This document shows, piece by piece, positions 27,291 through 36,460 of a stretch of DNA of 64,000 nt. How positions within the stretch are numbered: position 1 is the stretch's first letter; the number at the start of each line of letters is the position of its first letter. The stretch comes from Geothrix sp. 21YS21S-4 (lineage in GTDB: Bacteria > Acidobacteriota > Holophagae > Holophagales > Holophagaceae), in contig NZ_CP132719.1 in assembly GCF_030845995.1 (NCBI RefSeq), forward strand, positions 1,240,001-1,304,000. The letters are read 5' to 3'. The notes beneath the pieces were generated by a model, which had not been told where the DNA came from, made no database searches, and was given only the letters and a program-made list of their open reading frames with translations. The position numbers were made by a program, and so were the translations under genes.

Positions 27291-29243
27291 TTGAAAGTGG
27301 TGCGCTCATTTGTCGTGTTGTGTCTTTCCATTCCGCTCTGGGGGGCCAATCCCTGGGCTCCTATTCCTGCGGAGGTGTGGGCCATCAAGGAGGGACCGAA
27401 AGGAGCCGTGGTCCTGGAGGAGCGGGTGCGCTTCCAGCTCCGCGAGATGGAGACCATCTATCGCGTCCGGATTTTCACGGAAGAAGGGCGGAATGCCGCT
27501 GCCATTCCGGATCTTCCCAAGGAGGCGCTGGGCATCCAGGGACGGACCGTCTATCCCGACGGACGGGAGATCGCCTTCGACAGCCAAAAGGACTTTGCCG
27601 AGCGGAAAATCGAAGCGGGAGGGCGGGAATACGCCCAGGTGCATCTCATGGCCCCCGGCGTGACGTCGGACTGCGTGGTCGAGGTCCGCTGGAAAGAACG
27701 ATCCAATGGATACCGAGAAGGGCTTCCCAAGCGGTTCTCGGATGGCTACTACGGAAGGTGGACGGTGGGGAATCCCTATCCCACTCAACTGTGCGCGGTG
27801 GAAGTCGCCAAGAACTTCAGTTTCGCCTTCTTCATCGCAGGAGGAACGGTCGGGAAGTCCGAAAGCTCCGAGAAGGACGGATTCCGCGTCATCACCTACC
27901 GGAACCTGCCCGCCATGGAGGCGCTTCCCTATTCCATGCTCGCCACCAACGGTTTCCCGCGCATGGAGATCTTCTGGCAGCCGGACGATCTGATCCGGGC
28001 GATCAACCGCGGGGCGGACGGCTATTGGTCGGAGGCCTTCGATCTCATCTACAAGCGGGACTACGAGGACTCCGTGGATAAAGGCGGAGCTTTCCGCCAG
28101 CTGTCCGCGGATCTGCTGAAGGGACTTCCGGAGGGGCCCCAAGCCAAGGCCAAGGAGCTTCTGGCCCGGTTGGAGGCGAGGGTCAAGAACATCTCCATGC
28201 CCACGGCGCGGGAGAAGGCGGCGCTTTCGAAGAGCTTCTGGGACGACTACGAGTACAAGCGCCTGGATAAGGCCGCAGCCTCCGGTCTGGCGAGCGCGCG
28301 GGGAATGCGGCTGATGTACTACCACTTGCTGAAGGCCGCGGGTATTTATCCCAAGATTGCGAAGCTGGTGGATCGGGAGCAGAACCTGTTCAACTATGCG
28401 CGCTTGAATGCCTGGCAGTTCGACCACGAGATCCTGGGCATCGCGGAAGAGGGGAAGGCAGATCTGTGGATCGATCCGGGAAACCGCTACGCGGCGCCCG
28501 GCGTGATCCATCCGGACTATCAGGCCGTTCCCATGCTGGTGTACGCGCCCCAGGACGCGAAGACCTGGCGCCCCCTTCGGGATGTCCTCCCGGCTGCGCC
28601 CCCCACCTTCAACACCCGTACCTACGCCTACAACCTGGAACTGGGGGAGGACTCCGACCAGTTCGAGGTGCGCGCACAGTTCCGCGGATACCCCGAGTAC
28701 GCCGAGCGCTACCACTATCTCTCCTACGAGGCGGCGGACCAGTCCCGTCTTCTGAAGGAGTCGTTCGAGAAGAGCAGCAAGACCCTCGTGATCTCCAAGG
28801 CGGCCGTTCTGGACGTCACTGATCCCGCCAAGGACGTGTCCTGGGAGGTAAAGGGCAGCCGGGAACAGGAGTCCGGTCGGCGCCGGGAGGTCTTTCCATT
28901 CCCTGGAATGCCCTGGCCTCTCCCGGTGCCCGACAGACTGGACGTGCCCCGCTCAGTGCCCATTGTGCTTCCCTACCTCGTGTCCCACACGGCCACCTGC
29001 ACTTTCGAGGTGCCGCGGGGGTACCGGTTCAATCCTCCCGGGGTCCTGGAAAGCGGTAACGATTTCGGAACGGTCAAATGGTCGGCCTCCTTCCAACCCG
29101 AAACGCGGAAGGCGACGGTCCAACTCGCCGTCGAAGTGGCCGCGATCAATAGAAGCGCGTCGCAGTGGCGAGCCTTCCGGGAGTACCTCGGCTGGATCCA
29201 GGACGCCTGCACCCGCGCCCTCGTGCTGACGAAAGAGGACTGA
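27291..29243 (+). CDS. Exported DUF3857/transglutaminase-fold protein, probably inactive
   Basis: About 650 residues. I prefer the TTG at 27291, which follows GAGGAG at 27279-27284 and opens directly into a signal peptide (KVVRSFVVLCLSIPLWGA); the in-frame ATG at 27264 is the alternative. The N-terminal half is beta-rich and DUF3857-like (VLEERVRFQLREMETIYRVR). A central transglutaminase-like core has a His (QFDHEIL) and Asp (LWIDPGN), but the position of the cysteine nucleophile reads ASARGM in place of GDCKDL. It is therefore probably non-catalytic. It overlaps the next, active-looking relative by 1 bp. Confidence 0.75.
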   Translation: MKVVRSFVVLCLSIPLWGANPWAPIPAEVWAIKEGPKGAVVLEERVRFQLREMETIYRVRIFTEEGRNAAAIPDLPKEALGIQGRTVYPDGREIAFDSQKDFAERKIEAGGREYAQVHLMAPGVTSDCVVEVRWKERSNGYREGLPKRFSDGYYGRWTVGNPYPTQLCAVEVAKNFSFAFFIAGGTVGKSESSEKDGFRVITYRNLPAMEALPYSMLATNGFPRMEIFWQPDDLIRAINRGADGYWSEAFDLIYKRDYEDSVDKGGAFRQLSADLLKGLPEGPQAKAKELLARLEARVKNISMPTAREKAALSKSFWDDYEYKRLDKAAASGLASARGMRLMYYHLLKAAGIYPKIAKLVDREQNLFNYARLNAWQFDHEILGIAEEGKADLWIDPGNRYAAPGVIHPDYQAVPMLVYAPQDAKTWRPLRDVLPAAPPTFNTRTYAYNLELGEDSDQFEVRAQFRGYPEYAERYHYLSYEAADQSRLLKESFEKSSKTLVISKAAVLDVTDPAKDVSWEVKGSREQESGRRREVFPFPGMPWPLPVPDRLDVPRSVPIVLPYLVSHTATCTFEVPRGYRFNPPGVLESGNDFGTVKWSASFQPETRKATVQLAVEVAAINRSASQWRAFREYLGWIQDACTRALVLTKED

Positions 29244-31222
29244 TGCTTCGCCGCCTGTTGCTTCTTTTTTTCATCCCTCTCGTCCTGAAGGCCCAGATGT
29301 TCTCCGCCCGCCTGCCGGAATGGGCGGCGGCCGCCTCGCAATCCGTCCTTGCGGAAAAGGCGCCGGAAGGCGCTGATGCCTGGGTTCTCCTCGATCGGAC
29401 GGAAATCGCTTACGTGGGAGCTGGAGAGATCCGCCAGCGCCGGTTCCGGGTCGTCCAGGTCCTTACCGAGCGGGGAACCAATCAGGCGGCCTTTCTGCTT
29501 CAGGGGCTGGGCGGCAAAGCGAGCCAGGTGAAGAAGCTCAGAGCGTGGAATCTGCGCCCTGACGGCGAGATGGTGAAGCTGGACCGGAGCGACGCCGTGA
29601 CCATCCACGACGCGGGGAGTGCGGAATTCAGCACGGATACGGTGACGGGAGTTGCGCTGGATCGGGTGGTGGTGGGGAGCCTTCTGGCTTTCGAATCCCT
29701 CGAAGCGATCCAGAACCCGATCGGGCCGATCGCGGGGGAGAGGATCCTGGAAGCGAATCCCGTCCGGCGCTGGGAACTGGCGGTGGCAAAGAAGGAGGGA
29801 TGGTTCACCGACCTGAAGGCCGTGGGCGTTCTCATGGAGAAACACCACTTCCGGCCGTGGATCGAGCAGGTCGATGAAGTGGCTGGGCAACGAATCACCC
29901 TGTCGAACCTTCCCGCTCTTCCCAAAGATGAGGGCGGCCACCCCGATCTGGGGGAGATCCTGCCCATGGTCCGAGTGCGGTTCTTCGACCCGGACCTGCC
30001 GGTGTCGCGGATGTGGGGCAGTTGGGACACCCTTGCGGCTTGGGAGGAGGAAACTTTTGGAGGGAAGCGCGCCCCCGCCACCGCGCCTTCGAGGGGCTGG
30101 GCGGGTCTGACGGGTCTTCGCTCACTCCACGCCTGGATGGGGGAGACTTTCACCTACCGGCAGGTCTACCTCACCCCGGAACGGGGATGGGTTCCCGAGC
30201 GGGCTGACCAGGTGGGGCGGAAGCGGTATGGCGACTGCAAGGACCTCACCTGCGTCCTCATCTCCGAAGCGAAGGCACTGGGATATGCGGGCTATCCCGT
30301 GCTGGCCACCATCGGTGGCCCCCGCGTGGCGCCCGACACCTCCCCGTTCCCCTTCTTCAACCATGTGATCACGGCCTTGAAGCTGGAGACGAGTCTCGGC
30401 CTCCCGGCGGAAGTGGAGACTCCTGGCGGGCGCTTCCTTCTGGTGGATCCCACGGATTTCTTCACTCCGTTGGGCCTTCTGGGGACCGCCCACCGAGGTC
30501 GGCAGGTGATGATCTGCGCTGATGGTGTGGCACGGTGGGTGAGCATTCCCGATTCGGCCGTCCAGCCCAGCCGACTGGAACTGGAAGTGGAGGGTTCCGC
30601 CTCTCGGGAGGGGAAGCTGACAGCCACTCTGCGGATCCGGGAGACGGGAGACGCCTGGGGTTTGCGGTCCATGGCCAAAGCTCGGGGCGCCAAGGGTGTC
30701 CATGATCGGCTGGTGGAGGATCTTTTGGACCTCCCTCCCACCGGGGCGGTGGTGGTGCAGGCGGTGGAGAACCCGCTGGAGCTGGACAAACCTTTCGAAG
30801 TGACGGTCAAGGTGGACCATCCGCAGGGTTTCCGCCTCAACGGCGGCGAGCGTGAGCTGGTGGGATGGGGCATTCCATGGCCTCCCAAACTGATCCAGAA
30901 AGTGGGAGTGCCGCGGCGCTATCCGGTCCAGTCCGGTGCCTTTGGGGAGCAAGTCCTCCGGGTCCGGCTGAGGGTGCCCGGGGCCGTCCAGCCGGTGCTT
31001 CCGGCCCGCTCCGGGGAGACCCCCTTCCGGGCCTTCACCTGGGAGGCCACCTCCGAGCGGGAAGGCGCGGAGTCGGTCGTCTCCCTCCGCTTCGATATCC
31101 GGTGGAAGCCGGCGACATACGGGTTCGAGGCACGGGAAGAAGGGCTTGGGGCCTGGAAGAAGGATCGGAGCTCGTACAAAGCCTTCCGGGAGGAGGCTCT
31201 GGGCTTCAAGGTCCTGCCCTAA
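29243..31222 (+). CDS. Exported DUF3857 plus transglutaminase-like protein
   Basis: 659 residues. The signal peptide is MLRRLLLLFFIPLVLKA. An N-terminal DUF3857-like beta domain (RTEIAYVGAGEIRQRRFRVV, then LRPDGEMVKLD) precedes a transglutaminase core with an intact triad: Cys332 in RYGDCKDLTCVL, His374 in FNHVITALKL and Asp402 in LLVDPTD. A further beta domain follows. Such proteins are periplasmic and mostly uncharacterised; cysteine-protease or cross-linking chemistry is possible. The start ATG shares one base with the previous stop (TGATG), implying translational coupling. Confidence 0.82.
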   Translation: MLRRLLLLFFIPLVLKAQMFSARLPEWAAAASQSVLAEKAPEGADAWVLLDRTEIAYVGAGEIRQRRFRVVQVLTERGTNQAAFLLQGLGGKASQVKKLRAWNLRPDGEMVKLDRSDAVTIHDAGSAEFSTDTVTGVALDRVVVGSLLAFESLEAIQNPIGPIAGERILEANPVRRWELAVAKKEGWFTDLKAVGVLMEKHHFRPWIEQVDEVAGQRITLSNLPALPKDEGGHPDLGEILPMVRVRFFDPDLPVSRMWGSWDTLAAWEEETFGGKRAPATAPSRGWAGLTGLRSLHAWMGETFTYRQVYLTPERGWVPERADQVGRKRYGDCKDLTCVLISEAKALGYAGYPVLATIGGPRVAPDTSPFPFFNHVITALKLETSLGLPAEVETPGGRFLLVDPTDFFTPLGLLGTAHRGRQVMICADGVARWVSIPDSAVQPSRLELEVEGSASREGKLTATLRIRETGDAWGLRSMAKARGAKGVHDRLVEDLLDLPPTGAVVVQAVENPLELDKPFEVTVKVDHPQGFRLNGGERELVGWGIPWPPKLIQKVGVPRRYPVQSGAFGEQVLRVRLRVPGAVQPVLPARSGETPFRAFTWEATSEREGAESVVSLRFDIRWKPATYGFEAREEGLGAWKKDRSSYKAFREEALGFKVLP

Positions 31223-31303
31223 AGGTCCCCGTTCCCGCGGCCTGCGGGCCCGGAAGCCTCCTCTCGGCTACACTGGACCGTTCCGTTTTTGACCCGAGGT
31301 CCC

Positions 31304-32263
31304 ATGAAAGACGCGTCGCCCGAACAGGCTCTGGACCTGTCCCAGCTGGAAAAGCCGGTGCTCGAACTGGAGGCCCAGATCCGGGCCATGGAGATGGATC
31401 CTTCCCAGGCGCGGGAACGGGAGAAGCTGCAGCGGAAGCTGGAAAAACTGAAGGCGGAACTGTTCTCCAACCTGACGGACTGGCAGCGGGCCCAGCTCGC
31501 CCGCCATCCCAAGCGGCCCTACACCCTGGACTACCTGGAGCGCATCTGCGAGCGGTTCGAGGAGCTGCACGGGGACCGCAACTTCGGCGACGATGCGGCC
31601 ATCGTGGGTGGGATGGGGTGGATCGAGGGCAATCCGGTGATGGTCATCGGCCAGCAGAAGGGCCGGGACACCAAGCAGAAGATCCTGCGCAATTTCGGGA
31701 TGCCCAAGCCCGAGGGCTACCGCAAGGCCTTGCGCTTGATGAAGCTGGCCGAGAAGTTCCAGCGGCCCGTCCTCTGCCTGATCGATACGCCGGGGGCCTA
31801 CCCGGGCGTGGACGCGGAGGAGCGGGGGCAGGCGGAGGCCATCGCCCGCAACCTGCTGGAGATGGCGAAGCTGGAAGTGCCGATCGTGGCGGTGGTCATC
31901 GGCGAGGGCGGCAGCGGCGGCGCCCTGGCCCTCGGCGTGGCCGACCGCGTCCTGATGATGGAGAACGCCATCTACTCCGTGATCTCGCCCGAAGGCTGCG
32001 CTTCCATCCTGTGGAAGGACGCGGCCCAGGCCCCCAAGGCAGCCGCGGCCCTGAAACTCACCGCGCCGCACCTTCTCGACCTCGGCGTCATCGATGGCAT
32101 CGTGAAGGAGCCCCTGGGCGGCGCCCACGCGGATTTCGACGCCGCCGCCGAAGCCCTGAAGGAAGCCATCATCGAGGCTTTCTCCGAACTGTCGGACCTG
32201 TCGGCGGAGCGGCTGGTGGAGGAGCGCTACCAGAAGTTCGCCCGCATGGGCAGCGTGGGCTGA
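31304..32263 (+). CDS. accA: Acetyl-CoA carboxylase carboxyltransferase subunit alpha
   Basis: 319 residues. Forms the carboxyltransferase with AccD and moves CO2 from biotin to acetyl-CoA for fatty acid synthesis. The family opening [16 protein letters not shown], then [20 protein letters not shown], the crotonase-fold oxyanion holes [18 protein letters not shown] and [16 protein letters not shown], and [14 protein letters not shown] are all present. The ATG at 31304 follows GAGG (31296-31299). A TACACT -10-like hexamer is at 31269-31274. First gene of a plus-strand run continuing into recJ 1 bp later. Confidence 0.96.
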   Translation: MKDASPEQALDLSQLEKPVLELEAQIRAMEMDPSQAREREKLQRKLEKLKAELFSNLTDWQRAQLARHPKRPYTLDYLERICERFEELHGDRNFGDDAAIVGGMGWIEGNPVMVIGQQKGRDTKQKILRNFGMPKPEGYRKALRLMKLAEKFQRPVLCLIDTPGAYPGVDAEERGQAEAIARNLLEMAKLEVPIVAVVIGEGGSGGALALGVADRVLMMENAIYSVISPEGCASILWKDAAQAPKAAAALKLTAPHLLDLGVIDGIVKEPLGGAHADFDAAAEALKEAIIEAFSELSDLSAERLVEERYQKFARMGSVG

Positions 32264-32264
32264 G

Positions 32265-33935
32265 ATGGAAGCGAAAGCCTGGCGCCTCCGGCGGGAGATC
32301 CCGGCGGGTCCGGCGCCCTGGAGAGCCCTGGGCGAGGCCTGGGATCTGGATCCGCGGGCGGCCCGGCTGGCCTGGCTGCGGGGCGCGGACCGGCCGGAGG
32401 ACCTGGCCTGGCGCCTGGATGCCTCCTGGGGCCGGACCACGGATCCCCACCTCCTGCCGGGCGTGGACGCGGCCGTGGCGAGGATCCGCCGCGCCGTGGA
32501 GGCCCGCGAGCGCATCGTGATCTACGGCGATTACGACGTGGACGGCGTCACCGCCACGGCCCTCCTCGTGCGGGCCCTGGAGAAGCTGGGCGCCGATGTG
32601 TCCTTTTTCATCCCCAACCGGTTCTCGGATGGCTACGGCCTCCACCTGGATTGCATCCGCGAGCTGAAGGAGACGCGCGATCCCGCGCTGCTGGTTTCCG
32701 TGGATTGCGGCGGGCGCAGCGCGGAGGACGTGAGGGCCAGCGCGGAACTGGGCATGGACTGGGTGATCACCGACCACCACGCGCTGGGTGCCGAGCTGCC
32801 TCCCGCCTGCGCCGTGGTGCATCCCCATCTGGACGGCTACGCCAACCCGTTCCTCGCCGGCGTGGGCGTGGCCTTCAAGCTGGCCCAGGCCCTGATCGGC
32901 GCCGCGCCCCATCCTTCGGGCGCGGACGCCGCCTTCCTGGACGGGCTGCTCAAGCTGGTGGCCATCGGCACCGTGGCGGACGTCATGCCCCTCGCCGGGG
33001 AGAACGCCCTGCTGGTGCGGCGGGGGCTGGATGCCCTGGCGGGAAAGAACGGTCCCGGCCTCGCCGCTCTTCTGCGGGCTGCGAAAAAGGAAGGCGCTCT
33101 GGGCGGCCAGGACATCGCCTTCGGCCTGGCGCCGAGACTCAACGCCGTGGGGCGGATGGGCGGGGCCGAGGACGCCGTCCGCCTGCTGCTGACGCGGGAC
33201 GCGGCGGAGGCCGAGACGCTCATGGCGCGGGTGGAGGCGCTGAACTCGGAGCGGCGGGCCATCCAGCAGGAACTGGCGGCCCGGCTCCCGGCGCCGGAGG
33301 GCGCTTTCGATCTGGCCCTCGATCCCACCGCCCACAAGGGCGTCATCGGCATCGTGGCGGGCCAGCGCATGCGCGCCAGCGGCCGGCCCGCGGGCGTATG
33401 CACCGTGATCGACGGCGTGGCCCACGGCAGTCTCCGCGCTCCGGACGGCTACGATCTGGCGGAACTCCTGGCCCTGGCCCAGCCGTTCATCCTCGGCGGC
33501 GGCGGGCACCGCGCCGCGGCGGGGCTCAGCTTCGAAGCCTCGCGGTTCCCCTTTGTCCGCCAGGCGCTCCAGCGGGGCGCGGAGACCCAGGGTGAGGGCC
33601 GGGGAAGATCCGCTCTGGCCGTGGACGGCGGACCCGGGGACCTTCCCGATGGCACAAACTTGGCCCGCCTGGAGCCCTTCGGGCAGGGCTTCGCCCCGCC
33701 GCTGGCGCGAATCGACGGCCCTCTCGCCTCCGTTTCCGCGTTCGGCGCGGACCACTGGAAACTCCGCGTGGCGGGCCTTGCGGATCCGCTGACGTGGTTC
33801 GCCGGGAGCGATCGCCCCGCCCAGCCTGTCTCGGGCGAGCGGATCTCCCTCGCCGCCGGTCCCCAGGACAGCGCCCGGTGGGGCCGGTCGTGGATCGTCG
33901 ACGCGCCCCTGGAAGCGGGGGAGGCCGTCCCGTGA
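32265..33935 (+). CDS. recJ: Single-stranded-DNA-specific exonuclease RecJ
   Basis: 556 residues. A 5'-3' ssDNA exonuclease of recombination and mismatch repair. DHH-phosphoesterase motifs are visible: VIYGDYDVDGVTAT (motif I), VSVDCG, WVITDHHAL (DHH), GVGVAFKLAQAL, and the DHHA1 end ILGGGGHRAAAGL. The OB-like C-terminus (ARLEPFGQGFAPPLARID) is present. The start is 1 bp after the accA stop and the end overlaps the next gene by 4 bp, so translation is coupled along the run. Confidence 0.95.
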   Translation: MEAKAWRLRREIPAGPAPWRALGEAWDLDPRAARLAWLRGADRPEDLAWRLDASWGRTTDPHLLPGVDAAVARIRRAVEARERIVIYGDYDVDGVTATALLVRALEKLGADVSFFIPNRFSDGYGLHLDCIRELKETRDPALLVSVDCGGRSAEDVRASAELGMDWVITDHHALGAELPPACAVVHPHLDGYANPFLAGVGVAFKLAQALIGAAPHPSGADAAFLDGLLKLVAIGTVADVMPLAGENALLVRRGLDALAGKNGPGLAALLRAAKKEGALGGQDIAFGLAPRLNAVGRMGGAEDAVRLLLTRDAAEAETLMARVEALNSERRAIQQELAARLPAPEGAFDLALDPTAHKGVIGIVAGQRMRASGRPAGVCTVIDGVAHGSLRAPDGYDLAELLALAQPFILGGGGHRAAAGLSFEASRFPFVRQALQRGAETQGEGRGRSALAVDGGPGDLPDGTNLARLEPFGQGFAPPLARIDGPLASVSAFGADHWKLRVAGLADPLTWFAGSDRPAQPVSGERISLAAGPQDSARWGRSWIVDAPLEAGEAVP

Positions 33936-35674
33936 GCGTTCCCCTGGTCGATCGGATCCCCTCCGCCCGCCATCCGCTGTGGCGGGGGCTGGGGTGGGCC
34001 CTGGCGGTGGGCACCCTGGGGCTGACGGTGCGCTTCCTGACCTCGGGGAGCGACGGGATGCCGGGCCGGATCGTGGGCGGCGACCCCCTGTTCGGGGAAG
34101 GGACGAAGGGCAGCGTCGGCACGCTCACCGAGCAGGTGGGCCCCAACCGCATGGTGCTGTCCTACAAGACCATCGAAGGCACGGAGGAGGACCTGCGCCT
34201 GGAGCAGGTCACGGGCCGGCTGGATGAGCAGGCCGGCCAGTGGCGGCTCCTGTCCCCGCGGGCCCGCCGCGAAGGGGGCGTGTGGGTGCTCCAGGCTCCC
34301 CTGGACCTGGAAGTGGTCCAGGCGGGCAACGGGCCCTCCCTGGGCCGCGGCCGGGTCGAAGGCAGCGGGCCGGCCCTCCGCTGGGCCGGGGGCGAGTGGG
34401 AAGGGCTCGGGCCCCTGCGGTGGGAATCCCGCGAGGGCGCTACTCAGGGAGTTTGGAACCTGCCCGCGGGCTGGCGGCGCGAGATGGATGGCCGGATCCG
34501 CGTGGATCATGGGCCGGTACGGTGGCAGGCTCCGCCCGACGGAGGTCCCGCCACGCTCAAGGCCATGGACGCGGACCGCCTGTGGGCCACGCCGGGTTTT
34601 TTGACGGGCCACCTGGAGGGCGTGAAGGCCCAGCTGACGGAGGGTTCCCTCCAGGCGTCGGTGGCCGACCTCACGCCCGAGACGGTCACGTGGCCCGGGC
34701 CCCTCTCCTTCGAGCGGAACGACGGCTGGCGGGGCGAGGCCAAGAGCGGCGCGGCGCCCCGGCCCGCGCCGGGCGCCCGGTTCCAGCAGGTGGATTTCCG
34801 CGGATTCCAGGCCCGCCGCGCCGGGCCGACCGGCGAAGAGCGCCTGTCCACGGAAGGGGCGCGATGGACGCCCGCAGGGCTGCGCCTGGAAGGCAACGTG
34901 ATATGGGATCAGCCCCTGGATGGCCAGCGGATGGTCCTGAAGGCGCCGCGCGTCCTGATGCGGGAGGCGCCGGGGGCGGAACTGCCGGACTCGCTGCCCG
35001 TGGGCCATTCGGCCGCGGAAGGCCAGGCCCTGCTCACCTGGGGCCGGCGGAGCCTCGGCTCGCCGCGCATCGTGGTGGAGCGCGCCACCCGGCGGTGGAA
35101 GCTGCAGGCGCCGGTCCTGGGCCGCGGCGAGGACGGCACCTTCAGCAGCGGGGCGGGCGAGGGCGATCCGCGGTCGTGGAGTTTCGACGGGCCCGTGCAG
35201 GTGAACCTGTTCTCCGGCGGCAACCTGCGGGGCGCGAAACTGGTGTGGGAGGACACGGTCTGGACCCTCACCGGCCGGCCCGCCGCCTGGACGCGGCTCC
35301 GGGAGCGCCTCTCCGGCCCGCGGATCGTGCGCCGCGGAGAGACCGTCACTTTTCCGGAAGGCCTCAGCGGCACCCTGGCGGCGGCGGACGGCGACCTGTT
35401 CCTCCGCGCGGAGAAGGGCCAGAGCGAGGCCCAGCGGATCACCCTCGGCGGCGGTGTGGAGTGCCAGGGGCAGGGCTGGCGGCTGGCGGCGGAGGCGGTG
35501 ACCGTCACCGTCGGCGCGGACCGTTCGGTGAAGCTGATCCAGGCCCAGGGCGGCGTGACCCTGCGGGGTCGGCTGGGCGAGGGACAGGGCGAGGCCCTGG
35601 AGCTGGAGCCCGCGGGCCAGGCCGTCCGCTGGCAGGGCCGCGTGCGCGGGAAGGGCGCGGGTCCCGGGTGGTGA
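33932..35674 (+). CDS. LptC/LptA-like LPS export protein, fused or expanded
   Basis: 580 residues starting with GTG at 33932 in a GTGA overlap with recJ, after GGGGAGG. A single N-terminal membrane anchor (LGWALAVGTLGLTVRFL) precedes a long, strand-rich periplasmic region. The first part (about 50-200) looks like LptC; the last (about 330-575) has OstA/LptA-like repeats such as GLRLEGNVIW, RITLGGGVECQGQGWRLAAE and KLIQAQGGVTLRGRLGEG. The position directly before lptB and rpoN is where lptC and lptA sit in many proteobacteria. Function as the periplasmic bridge is inferred from position and composition rather than strong motifs. Confidence 0.65.
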   Translation: MSVPLVDRIPSARHPLWRGLGWALAVGTLGLTVRFLTSGSDGMPGRIVGGDPLFGEGTKGSVGTLTEQVGPNRMVLSYKTIEGTEEDLRLEQVTGRLDEQAGQWRLLSPRARREGGVWVLQAPLDLEVVQAGNGPSLGRGRVEGSGPALRWAGGEWEGLGPLRWESREGATQGVWNLPAGWRREMDGRIRVDHGPVRWQAPPDGGPATLKAMDADRLWATPGFLTGHLEGVKAQLTEGSLQASVADLTPETVTWPGPLSFERNDGWRGEAKSGAAPRPAPGARFQQVDFRGFQARRAGPTGEERLSTEGARWTPAGLRLEGNVIWDQPLDGQRMVLKAPRVLMREAPGAELPDSLPVGHSAAEGQALLTWGRRSLGSPRIVVERATRRWKLQAPVLGRGEDGTFSSGAGEGDPRSWSFDGPVQVNLFSGGNLRGAKLVWEDTVWTLTGRPAAWTRLRERLSGPRIVRRGETVTFPEGLSGTLAAADGDLFLRAEKGQSEAQRITLGGGVECQGQGWRLAAEAVTVTVGADRSVKLIQAQGGVTLRGRLGEGQGEALELEPAGQAVRWQGRVRGKGAGPGW

Positions 35675-35722
35675 GGCGCCGTGGAATGTCGGTCCTGAGC
35701 GCTCCCGTGGTCTGATAGAACC

Positions 35723-36460
35723 ATGACCGAGTCCGCTCCTTGCCTCGAGGCCGTGAACCTCCAGAAGCGCTATGGCGACCGCACCGTGGTGCGCGACGTC
35801 AGCTTGTCTGTGGGCACGGGCGAAGTAGTGGGCCTGCTGGGGCCCAACGGCGCGGGCAAGACCACGACCTTCTACATGGTGGTAGGCGTGGAGGCGCCGG
35901 ACCGCGGCGGCATCCGGTGGCTGGGCCAGGACGTGACGGCCCTTCCCATGCACCGCCGGGCGCGCCTCGGCATCGGCTACCTGGCGCAGGAATCCAGCGT
36001 CTTCCGCGGGCTCACCGTGTGGGAGAACCTGATGGCCCTGGGCGAGCTCCAGCCCATCCCCAAGGCCGAGCAGCGCGCCCGCTGCGAGCGCCTGCTGGCG
36101 GACTTCCACCTGGAGAAGGTGCGCGACACGCTGGGCATGAGCCTCTCCGGCGGCGAGCGGCGGCGCTGCGAGCTGGCTCGCGCCCTGGTGACCGAACCGC
36201 GGATCATGCTGCTGGACGAGCCCTTCGCGGGCGTGGACCCCAAGTCCGTGCTGGAGATCCAGGGGCTGATCGCGGACCTGAAGGCTCGGGGCATCGGCGT
36301 GCTGATCACCGATCACAATGTCCGGGAAACCTTGCAGATCGCCGACCGGGCCTATATCTTGGCGGACGGAATGATCATGAAACACGGCCTGCCCAGCGAG
36401 ATCGCAGAGGATCCGGACATCCGCCGGGTCTACCTCGGCGATCGGTTCAGGTTGGACTGA
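35723..36460 (+). CDS. lptB: LPS export ABC transporter ATPase LptB
   Basis: 245 residues. The cytoplasmic ATPase of LptB2FG that extracts LPS from the inner membrane. Walker A is LLGPNGAGKTTTFYMVVGV (about 37-55), the Q-loop is IGYLAQESSVFRGLTVWEN, the signature is LSGGERRRCELARAL, Walker B is IMLLDEPFAGVDP, and the H-loop is VLITDHNVRETL. YLGDRFRLD near the end is the usual LptB tail. No strong ribosome site precedes the ATG. The stop overlaps the rpoN start by 1 bp. Confidence 0.96.
   Translation: MTESAPCLEAVNLQKRYGDRTVVRDVSLSVGTGEVVGLLGPNGAGKTTTFYMVVGVEAPDRGGIRWLGQDVTALPMHRRARLGIGYLAQESSVFRGLTVWENLMALGELQPIPKAEQRARCERLLADFHLEKVRDTLGMSLSGGERRRCELARALVTEPRIMLLDEPFAGVDPKSVLEIQGLIADLKARGIGVLITDHNVRETLQIADRAYILADGMIMKHGLPSEIAEDPDIRRVYLGDRFRLD

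Noticed and set aside
33449-36385. 978-codon minus-strand frame opposite recJ, lptC/A and lptB
   Set aside because: No domain or signal, Arg/Gly/Pro/His-rich, and all three plus-strand genes have clear motifs and coupled starts.
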